DNA from: Deltaproteobacteria bacterium RBG_13_49_15
GTDB lineage: Bacteria > Desulfobacterota > Desulfobacteria > Desulfobacterales > UBA2156
DNA length: 5,117 nucleotides
Assembly: GCA_001797695.1 (NCBI GenBank)
Contig: MGQD01000099.1
Coordinates: forward strand, 1 to 5,117
Reading direction: 5' to 3'
Both the position numbers and the translations under genes were made by a program. Shown piece after piece: positions 1-5,117 of this stretch (position 1 is the stretch's first letter; each line of letters opens with the position of its first letter). The notes under the pieces are model-generated. The model was not told the DNA's origin and ran no database searches. It worked only from the letters and a program-made list of their open reading frames with translations.

Positions 1-1575
1 CAGCGCCGCGTGAAGAAAGTAGTCGGCCGGAAGGAATCGTCCCCTAAGAAATTCGGAAGCGGTGATCCATCCGGCATAGCAAAGAATGGCAAGAACGGGA
101 AGGTTGAAAAGGATTTGGAGAAAAAGGGTGCTCAATCGATCGGCCGTTCGACTGATTTCATATTCGAGGCCTAAAGACCGGATACCTGCCAGTTCGGATT
201 CCAGATTCTCCTCTGCCGACACGACCGTATCCAACTGGCGTACCGAAGGATTGAACCTGCTCAGCACCAGTTGTTCTCCGACATCCATCCAGTTTTTTAG
301 AAGAACAAGCCGGTGCCGCTGAAGGGCTGATCGGAGCTGTTTTCCTCCTTTTGAATCCTCGGATAAACCTGTTGAGCCGCTCACCTGCTTTAGAGAGGTC
401 ATCCATTCCTTAACATGGTGAAGCGGATTTGCGAAACGAAACAGAGCGGAAGCGGCGCTTCCGAAAACCAAGATGCGGTACCATAGGGCGACGAGCCATC
501 CCACCGGTCCCATCCATTGCTGAGCCAATCGGTTGTAAAGCCTGACCATAACGCTAAACGCCGGATCGGCATCATCCGCCTCTAATGCATCAAGTGCGCT
601 CCGAAAAGCCTCCTGCTCAATATCCCGCATACGATCCCGGCAAAGTTCGAGACGCTTTTGGTCCCTGGCAGATTCCTCGCAAATCCGACCTCTGATATAG
701 TTTTTCAATTCTTCGGCATTTTTAACCCGGCGATCGATCCGAAACCCTTTAAGTGGGAACGCATTTTCGATTTTTTCTTTGAATGCTTCGTATTGATCCA
801 GATTATGGCGAGGCGAGGCGTTCGGATTCCAATCCGGGTTTTTCAAATGGCTTCTCCCTGAGATGCAATAAAGCGAGTCGACTTTTTTATCCCATGCGTT
901 TCGGATATAATTTGTGAACTCGGGCAGGATCGATTCGGTCAGCTCATATTGAGACTGCCGATCGCATTTATTCAGCGCAACGATGAGAGATTCTCCGTCA
1001 AACATCCGGACATATGGGGCAAGAAAATCGGTATGGTCTTTTCGTTTTGGATTTTCCACATCGAAAAGGCATATCAAGACATCCGAGAAGCCGATCGCTT
1101 TTTGAATCATGGGGATATGTTCGTTCCGCCGGGTGCTGTCCGTATCCGGTGTGTCGATGAGCAGCATGTTATTCGAAAAAGCAGCCTGGTCGCTTACCCG
1201 GATAGCGACATTTTCCCGGCCCAGATCCTGACTCAACAGTTGAGCGTCTTCCCTGGTTTTTGAAAGGATCAGAATATCTTTTGTGGTGGGCCTGTCTGTT
1301 CCGGATTCAGAAAATTCGTCAATGCCGGCAAGGGCGTTTAAAAGCGTTGATTTCCCCGACCCGGAGGGTCCGATGACCGTCACGACAAGCTTCTGATCAA
1401 ATCGTTTCTTGAGTGTTTCGACCATGTTGGAAGCTTCAAGGCATTCCTTTATCAGAACCGTGCTGGGAAGCCATAGGGGTATCTGTTCGAGAGCCCCTTT
1501 CATCCGGTCGATCTCGCTTGCGTATCCCACGATTTGACCGATCGCATGCAATTCATTGAGTGTTCGGTTATTCAT
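1..1575 (-). CDS. Large membrane-associated dynamin-like GTPase, canonical partner (3' end outside window)
   Basis: The frame is open for 525 codons from an ATG at 1575 to the window edge, so the C-terminus is missing. Seen in the translation: a helical N-terminus of about 60 residues; P-loop GPSGSGKST at 69-77; a G2 candidate, PTT, at 96-98; G3 DTPD at 141-144; G4 NKCD at 202-205; and a G5-like CISG near 237-240. After the G domain comes a charged helical part (about 280-340), then a strong hydrophobic segment at about 357-377 and a second at about 484-504, so membrane insertion is likely. The motif order is that of TRAFAC GTPases, and the long helical, membrane-associated C-terminal half resembles bacterial dynamin-like proteins; substrate and function are unknown. 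The start overlaps the stop of the upstream GTPase gene by 4 bp (ATGA) and has a GAAGG ribosome-binding site 7 nt upstream, which supports this start and translational coupling. Collinearity with the 650-residue neighbour suggests roughly 70-80 further residues lie beyond the window. Confidence 0.88.
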   Translation of the reverse strand, partial: MNNRTLNELHAIGQIVGYASEIDRMKGALEQIPLWLPSTVLIKECLEASNMVETLKKRFDQKLVVTVIGPSGSGKSTLLNALAGIDEFSESGTDRPTTKDILILSKTREDAQLLSQDLGRENVAIRVSDQAAFSNNMLLIDTPDTDSTRRNEHIPMIQKAIGFSDVLICLFDVENPKRKDHTDFLAPYVRMFDGESLIVALNKCDRQSQYELTESILPEFTNYIRNAWDKKVDSLYCISGRSHLKNPDWNPNASPRHNLDQYEAFKEKIENAFPLKGFRIDRRVKNAEELKNYIRGRICEESARDQKRLELCRDRMRDIEQEAFRSALDALEADDADPAFSVMVRLYNRLAQQWMGPVGWLVALWYRILVFGSAASALFRFANPLHHVKEWMTSLKQVSGSTGLSEDSKGGKQLRSALQRHRLVLLKNWMDVGEQLVLSRFNPSVRQLDTVVSAEENLESELAGIRSLGLEYEISRTADRLSTLFLQILFNLPVLAILCYAGWITASEFLRGRFLPADYFLHAAL

Positions 1576-3524
1576 TGGATTGCCTTCAAATGGTCTCCGG
1601 CTCTTTGGATATATTTTTCAGCTTCGGAAACAGCTGTGCGGGCCGTCTTCAGAATTTTTCCCGTAATATGATCTTCAAAAATAGCGTTTACGGTCGCAAA
1701 TTGATGGTCAAGCCATGTTTTTACAAGGGGTTCGAGCAGTTGGTGAAGTTGTTTCATATCCGCTTTTTTAAGGCCGGCCGTTGCCGGGATGGCTACAAGC
1801 GCATAAAGATCCTTCAGCCCGAAAAGCCCTGCAAGTTTCACCTTGATTCCGGCAGCCCCGATCGGATCGCCTGTATGAAGAACATATGTCACCGCTGCTG
1901 TGGCCGGGATAATAGTTAATGCGGCGGAAAAGGTCTGACGAAGCCGCTCAAAGACGCTCATGGTGCTTCGGAATTGAATAACAAGTCTTCTGAGTTCTTC
2001 ATCCATCCCTGTGGAGACTGAGATCAATTCGTCCTTTTGCGATAAAATCCTCTCCCGGGTAACATTCCACCCCTGCTCCCGCAACCCGCTCTGCTCCCGA
2101 AATGCGACCGGATGAGCCGGAATATGAGATGTGGCGGCGCCTTTTGAATCGGTAGTCACCGCCGGCATCATTTCATCCGTTATTATTTTTTCATGCCGTA
2201 TATTCTCAATCATCCGGATCATCTCTCGCTCGTTCGGATCGGCAGGGTTTAATGCAACGGTGATTTCCGAATTCACTGCTGCGGCGTAAATCTCATTCGA
2301 GGCGCCAAGAAGATCCGCTTCAATGGCTGAAGCAACATCGTCATAGCTCTTGCGTTCATTGGCCGTTTCACCCGATTTAAACCGGCGGACGGTTTTCAAA
2401 AGGATCCGAAAGGGGAATTCCACAACGCGCCCGGTTTGCCGCATGGATTTGATAAAGGGTGGATCGGTCGATTGCCATATTTCGTTAAAGCGGTTAAGGA
2501 TTCTATCCGATGGAAAGCGGTTGAGGGCATGTTGAACGGACAGGGTTTGGATCGCGTTAAGGGCTTTTAAATATAAGCCAAGCATTTCTTGGGATGCTTT
2601 TGCCTTGATGAGGAATCGGGATGCTTTTGCAGTCACATCCACTAGTATCGACCGGTGTAATTCCGTTCGCAATTTCATCGGATTCAGGCTGAGAATGGTT
2701 TCCATAAAAGAACGATCCTGAGGACGTGCCGGCCTGAGTGTGAGAAACCGTTCGCCTGAGGCAACCGTATTGTCTTCATCTGTGCGATAAATTCCAAGAA
2801 TATGTTTTTCAGCATGATCTCCGTAAATATTCCTTGCAACCGTCGCAGCATGGTCGCATACCTCTTCATCGGTAAAGCTGGGATAGGCACGGTAAATGAG
2901 AAACGATTGACGCACGCCGATACCGGTCAGCAATCGGGAGATAAATTCAGTATTGTCGCGATTGTTGTAGTTGGAGTTGGTAAAGATGTAGATTAAAATG
3001 TCCGCAATTTCGAGCGCTCCCTTTGCCAGATCCCGATTCACATAGGCGCCTTTGGCGCCGGTATCGAAATCCGGTGTGTCGATCAATGCAAGGTTTTTCG
3101 GAAGGTGCCGACCTGCGACATAAAACGGAGTTCCGGGATAATAAAGGGCCTCCGGTTCCTTTAGCATTTGGGGTTGTGCATTGAAAGGCTTAAAGAGGGC
3201 TTCCAAAATGCCTTCTTTCGAGAGATGTTCCTCCTGGATGGCAAAAAGGATGCGCCTGTTCATTCCGGCACGCCCGCCTGCCGGGGAAATGCGGGAATTA
3301 AGAAGCGAATTAAAAAGGGTTGATTTTCCGGATGAACCGCCACCGCAGATGGCTGCTGTCAACGGAAAATCCGGATGGAACCGCGGGAGCAATTTCCCAT
3401 CCAACGCACGTATCCACTCGCCTATCAAATCATCCTCAACGGCAAGGATTTCACAAAGCTTCGGAATATCCCGCCGCAGCCCCTGGAGAGTGTCGAATAC
3501 GGCTTCATTTATCATTGGAGTCAT
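1572..3524 (-). CDS. Dynamin-like P-loop GTPase-family protein with degenerate G2 and G4 motifs
   Basis: This complete frame encodes 650 residues. Seen: P-loop GGGSSGKST at 61-69, G3 DTPD at 149-152, then a hydrophobic strand (ADILIYIF, 174-181) as in GTPase cores. Where G4 (N/TKxD) should follow the next beta strand the protein reads FLIYRAYPS (208-216), so G4 is not recognisable. The switch-I region reads GMN (87-89) where the partner has PTT, so the G2 threonine also seems lost. The rest is long and helical: a basic/hydrophobic stretch at about 365-383, then moderately hydrophobic segments at about 533-549 and 556-585, containing LFGLKDLYALVAIP, and an amphipathic helical C-terminus. It may bind nucleotide but hydrolyse it poorly, or act as the regulatory half of a pair with the downstream GTPase; this is inference. 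The ATG at 3524 follows htpX by 35 bp. An in-frame ATG at 3515 is an alternative. Neither has a clear Shine-Dalgarno sequence, and an in-frame stop at 3540-3542 rules out a much longer N-terminus. Confidence 0.9.
   Translation of the reverse strand: MTPMINEAVFDTLQGLRRDIPKLCEILAVEDDLIGEWIRALDGKLLPRFHPDFPLTAAICGGGSSGKSTLFNSLLNSRISPAGGRAGMNRRILFAIQEEHLSKEGILEALFKPFNAQPQMLKEPEALYYPGTPFYVAGRHLPKNLALIDTPDFDTGAKGAYVNRDLAKGALEIADILIYIFTNSNYNNRDNTEFISRLLTGIGVRQSFLIYRAYPSFTDEEVCDHAATVARNIYGDHAEKHILGIYRTDEDNTVASGERFLTLRPARPQDRSFMETILSLNPMKLRTELHRSILVDVTAKASRFLIKAKASQEMLGLYLKALNAIQTLSVQHALNRFPSDRILNRFNEIWQSTDPPFIKSMRQTGRVVEFPFRILLKTVRRFKSGETANERKSYDDVASAIEADLLGASNEIYAAAVNSEITVALNPADPNEREMIRMIENIRHEKIITDEMMPAVTTDSKGAATSHIPAHPVAFREQSGLREQGWNVTRERILSQKDELISVSTGMDEELRRLVIQFRSTMSVFERLRQTFSAALTIIPATAAVTYVLHTGDPIGAAGIKVKLAGLFGLKDLYALVAIPATAGLKKADMKQLHQLLEPLVKTWLDHQFATVNAIFEDHITGKILKTARTAVSEAEKYIQRAGDHLKAIQ
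1583..1587 (-). promoter_or_regulatory. Ribosome-binding site of second GTPase gene
   Basis: GAAGG on the minus strand lies 7 nt before the ATG at 1575, inside the 3' end of the upstream GTPase gene. Together with the ATGA stop/start overlap it indicates coupled translation of the two proteins. Confidence 0.6.
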
Positions 3525-3559
3525 TGAATGAACGGTCGATTAAAAGATGGATCGAGAAA

Positions 3560-4498
3560 TTATTTCGATAAACGGTCCCAGAAATCTTTCCCTTCATTAC
3601 GGGCGCGATCTTCCGGGAATTCTCCAGGAAAGCCCCCATCTGAACGGGTGGACCGATTCCCCCTCAGCCTGGCAATCCGCTCGGGAACCGGAGGGTGGGT
3701 TGAAAAAAGGCTCATTAAATTCCTTCCGGACAGGGGGTTGACGATAAACATATGGGCGGTTGATGGATTGGCATCCATGGGGAGGCGCTGAGCATACGCT
3801 TCCAGTTTTTCAAGCGCCCTGGCAAGCCCTTCCGGATTTCCGGCAAAGCCTGCCCCTACGGCATCGGCATGATACTCTCTGGAGCGGGAAATGGCCATCT
3901 GGATAATGACCGCCGCCAGAGGCGCAATGATTGACATCAGGATCAACCCCAAAGATCCCAATCCTCTGTTTTCGTCATTATCGCTTCTCCCGCCGCCGAA
4001 AAAGGCAGACCAGCGCGCCATGTTGGCGATCATCATGATGGCGCCGGCCATGGTCGCGGCAATTGAACCGATTAGGATATCCCGGTTATTCACATGCGCG
4101 AGTTCATGAGCAAGCACGCCCATGATCTCTTCCCGGTTCATGAGCTTTACCAATCCTTGGGTAACCGCCACCGCAGCATGCTCCGGATTCCGCCCCGTAG
4201 CAAATGCGTTCGGAGAATCCTGTGGAATGACATAGACCTTGGGCATGGGGAGACCGGCGCGCTGGGTGAGCGTCCTGATCATTTGATGGATTTCAGGAGC
4301 CTCTTTTGGGGAGACCGGTTTTGCGCCATACATGCGTAACACCAGCTTGTCGGAGAACCAGTAGCTGAAAAAATTCATCCCTGCAGCAAAGATCAGGGCG
4401 ATGACCATTCCTTGCCGGCCACCCAGTACCCGGCCGATTACCAGGATAAATACGGTTAAAAGGGCCAAAAGCAATCCGGTTCGAATTTGATTTCCCAT
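3560..4498 (-). CDS. htpX: HtpX family membrane-bound zinc metalloprotease (M48)
   Basis: The protein has 312 residues, slightly more than typical HtpX. HtpX is an inner-membrane M48 endoprotease that cleaves damaged or misassembled membrane proteins alongside FtsH. Seen: hydrophobic segments at about 5-25 and 31-48, the family motif PNAFATGR at 96-103, the zinc-binding and catalytic HELAH at 131-135 followed by VNNRD, two more hydrophobic segments at about 143-161 and 184-204, and SREYHAD, in which Glu208 is the expected third zinc ligand. All catalytic residues are present, so the enzyme should be active, with the protease domain facing the cytoplasm as in the family. A polar tail of about 32 residues (281-312) follows the usual end near PERIARLRG. 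The ATG at 4498 is preferred because it gives the family-typical MGNQ start and has AAGGAG 11 nt upstream. A TTG at 4540 would add 14 residues but has no ribosome-binding site. It is probably the first gene of an operon with the two GTPase genes. Confidence 0.95.
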   Translation of the reverse strand: MGNQIRTGLLLALLTVFILVIGRVLGGRQGMVIALIFAAGMNFFSYWFSDKLVLRMYGAKPVSPKEAPEIHQMIRTLTQRAGLPMPKVYVIPQDSPNAFATGRNPEHAAVAVTQGLVKLMNREEIMGVLAHELAHVNNRDILIGSIAATMAGAIMMIANMARWSAFFGGGRSDNDENRGLGSLGLILMSIIAPLAAVIIQMAISRSREYHADAVGAGFAGNPEGLARALEKLEAYAQRLPMDANPSTAHMFIVNPLSGRNLMSLFSTHPPVPERIARLRGNRSTRSDGGFPGEFPEDRARNEGKDFWDRLSK

Positions 4499-4509
4499 GT
4501 TTCCTAAAA

Positions 4510-4515
4510 CTCCTT
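4510..4515 (-). promoter_or_regulatory. Ribosome-binding site of htpX
   Basis: AAGGAG on the minus strand lies 11 nt before the ATG at 4498. The spacing is slightly long, but this is the only strong Shine-Dalgarno match near the gene. It decides the start in favour of ATG 4498 over the upstream TTG at 4540. Confidence 0.65.
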
Positions 4516-4549
4516 CTGATGTAAAAAACGATATTTGCAAAAGATGGTC

Positions 4550-4584
4550 GATGGTTTCATTGAATCACGTTAGCTTAAACCATC
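4550..4584 (-). promoter_or_regulatory. Inverted repeat in htpX 5' leader
   Basis: GATGGTTT (4550-4557 on the plus strand) and AAACCATC (4577-4584) form a perfect 8-bp inverted repeat with a 19-nt spacer. In the predicted htpX mRNA it would form a stem-loop about 50-85 nt before the start codon. It could be an operator or an RNA structure; no T-run follows it, so it is not an intrinsic terminator. Confidence 0.35.
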
Positions 4585-4607
4585 CCTCTTGCGGTATTGG
4601 AATCTAC

Positions 4608-4618
4608 ACAATTGTACA
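4608..4618. promoter_or_regulatory. Overlapping palindromes at predicted transcription start (possible operator)
   Basis: ACAATTGT (4608-4615) is a perfect 8-bp palindrome that overlaps the palindrome TGTACA (4613-4618). They sit just downstream of the predicted -10 box, where a repressor could block initiation. Palindromes this short and AT-rich also arise by chance, so this is only a candidate. Confidence 0.2.
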
Positions 4619-4621
4619 GCT

Positions 4622-4650
4622 ATAATAAACCCGAATTAAAAGAAATTCAA
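4622..4650 (-). promoter_or_regulatory. Predicted sigma70-type promoter of htpX operon
   Basis: On the minus strand, TTGAAT (4645-4650) lies exactly 17 bp from TATTAT (4622-4627). The -35 box matches the consensus at 4 of 6 positions and the -10 box at 5 of 6. Transcription would start near 4615, giving an htpX leader of about 115 nt. No sigma32-like CCCCAT -10 element is seen, so heat control, if any, would need another mechanism. Confidence 0.55.
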
Positions 4651-4731
4651 TGGATCGGCAAGGTAAAACGGGTTACTCTTTCCCGAATTTGTGAAACTTC
4701 CCTCTCTACAGAACGGGGCTTCCCGGCAAGG

Positions 4732-4756
4732 AAAAAATCTCTTTCACCTAAAGTGA
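4732..4756 (-). terminator. Weak candidate terminator after osmC-family gene
   Basis: On the minus strand an imperfect hairpin (arms 4750-4756 and 4738-4744, one A-A mismatch, 5-nt loop) is followed directly by six T (4732-4737), about 60 nt after the osmC-family stop codon. The stem has only two G-C pairs, so termination would be weak at best. Position and T-run are its main support. Confidence 0.3.
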
Positions 4757-4817
4757 GCGTTTTAAAAGGTTTATTAAGGCGGGACTTGTGCAAAGCAGTC
4801 CGGTCAATTAAATTGGA

Positions 4818-5117
4818 TCATTGGTCAAAGAAGGTGGAAATGACAAATTGCGGGGGGGTTTGAATGTGCTTTTTAACGGTGCACATCCCGGCAACTTTCC
4901 GGACGGCATTTTCATATTTCTTGGGAAAATCGGGCGGCAGCAGGATGTTCATGTTAATTTCGTCAACCATGTGCGTCGTCTCATTCCGATGAAAAACGAG
5001 CTTCAGTTTAATGCCGGCGCCGTCAATACCCCGTTCCCGGCAGAAATAGAGGATGTATATACCGGCGCAGGTTCCGATTGAGGACAGAAAGAGATCAAAA
5101 GGCTCCGGAGCGGTTCC
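4818..5117 (-). CDS. OsmC family protein, C-terminal part (5' end outside window)
   Basis: The last 99 codons of a gene enter from the right edge and end in TGA at 4818-4820. The visible part opens with GTAPEPFDLFLSSIGTCAGI, the conserved block before and around the first reactive cysteine of OsmC/Ohr-family thiol peroxidases (Cys17 of the fragment). The second conserved cysteine lies in GMCTVKKHI (Cys79 of the fragment). Both redox cysteines are therefore present. OsmC proteins are cytoplasmic homodimers that reduce organic or inorganic hydroperoxides; members that carry TCAGIYIL-type sequences are usually annotated only as 'OsmC family', and the substrate here is unknown. About 40 N-terminal residues and the start are missing, judging from the usual length of about 140. 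A run of seven G (4852-4858 on the plus strand) lies inside the frame but does not appear to disrupt it. The gene has the same orientation as htpX but lies 319 bp upstream of it, so it is probably a separate transcript. Confidence 0.88.
   Translation of the reverse strand, partial: GTAPEPFDLFLSSIGTCAGIYILYFCRERGIDGAGIKLKLVFHRNETTHMVDEINMNILLPPDFPKKYENAVRKVAGMCTVKKHIQTPPQFVISTFFDQ

Larger units (their letters stand above)
4499..4817. other. Noncoding region between osmC-family gene and htpX
   Basis: This 319-bp stretch has no convincing gene. Short frames on either strand lack family resemblance and ribosome-binding sites. Read on the minus strand it holds, in order, a weak terminator-like hairpin after the osmC-family gene, a sigma70-type promoter, overlapping small palindromes near the predicted transcription start, an 8-bp inverted repeat in the htpX leader, and the htpX ribosome-binding site. 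Two GC-rich 4-bp inverted repeats (CGGG/CCCG, near 4669-4685 and 4713-4725) are too short to call. Confidence 0.7.

Noticed and set aside
158..406. Minus-strand 82-residue frame near the left edge
   Set aside because: It is out of frame with the 525-codon GTPase frame that covers the same bases without a stop and continues its helical/membrane architecture.
949..1263. Plus-strand 104-residue frame
   Set aside because: It lies entirely opposite the G domain of the second GTPase, including G3 and G4, which explains the open frame.
137..1864. Repeated CGATCG hexamers (137, 731, 959, 1092, 1539, 1859)
   Set aside because: They recall the cyanobacterial HIP1 repeat, but none is the full GCGATCGC octamer, spacing is irregular, and all lie in coding sequence where GATCG combinations arise from codon choice.
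4499..4540. Longer HtpX from a TTG start at 4540 (14 extra residues)
   Set aside because: There is no ribosome-binding site before the TTG, the extra residues do not look like the family N-terminus, and AAGGAG lies before the internal ATG at 4498.
4852..4858. Run of seven G as a possible frameshift in the osmC-family gene
   Set aside because: The frame before it holds both conserved cysteines, and the frame after it gives a normal short C-terminus ending in TGA, so no disruption is evident.
4597..4863. Plus-strand 88-residue frame in the intergenic region
   Set aside because: It lacks a ribosome-binding site and any recognisable family, and its end runs antisense into the well-supported osmC-family gene.
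4821..5081. Plus-strand 86-residue frame near the right edge
   Set aside because: It is a shadow of the osmC-family gene on the minus strand, whose conserved cysteine motifs are clear.
1..5117. CRISPR array, tRNA, rRNA or insertion sequence
   Set aside because: No regularly spaced direct repeats, tRNA-like cloverleaf, rRNA-like segment, transposase or terminal inverted repeats were seen.

Overview
The window is a compact bacterial locus with every supported gene on the minus strand, so it reads from right to left. In transcription order it holds: the C-terminal part of an OsmC-family thiol peroxidase (4818-5117, 5' end outside the window); a 319-bp noncoding stretch with a good sigma70-type promoter and a possible leader hairpin; a complete HtpX-type membrane zinc metalloprotease (3560-4498); a complete 650-residue P-loop GTPase-like protein (1572-3524); and a second large membrane GTPase (1-1575) that is open at the left edge.

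Base composition is balanced. The HtpX variety (MGNQ start, short N-terminal membrane hairpin, HELAHVNNRD active site, SREYHAD third-ligand motif) together with large tandem dynamin-like GTPases fits a Desulfobacterota (deltaproteobacterial) host. This is an inference from protein style, not from a marker gene.

htpX and the two GTPase genes look like one operon. htpX and the first GTPase gene are 35 bp apart, and the two GTPase genes overlap by 4 bp in an ATGA junction. The promoter in front of htpX (TTGAAT, 17-bp spacer, TATTAT) could drive all three. The osmC fragment upstream is probably a separate unit, with a weak candidate terminator after it.

The two GTPases look like collinear paralogues. 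Both have about 60 residues before the P-loop, an identical DTPD G3 variant, a matching block about 45 residues further on, a helical middle with a hydrophobic or basic stretch, and a C-terminal hydrophobic region. The downstream protein keeps all GTPase motifs and has two predicted membrane segments. The upstream protein keeps the P-loop and G3 but has lost the G2 threonine and the G4 NKxD. A canonical/degenerate pair encoded with a membrane quality-control protease suggests a two-component membrane-remodelling or membrane-stress module. The motifs are seen directly; the joint function is inferred.
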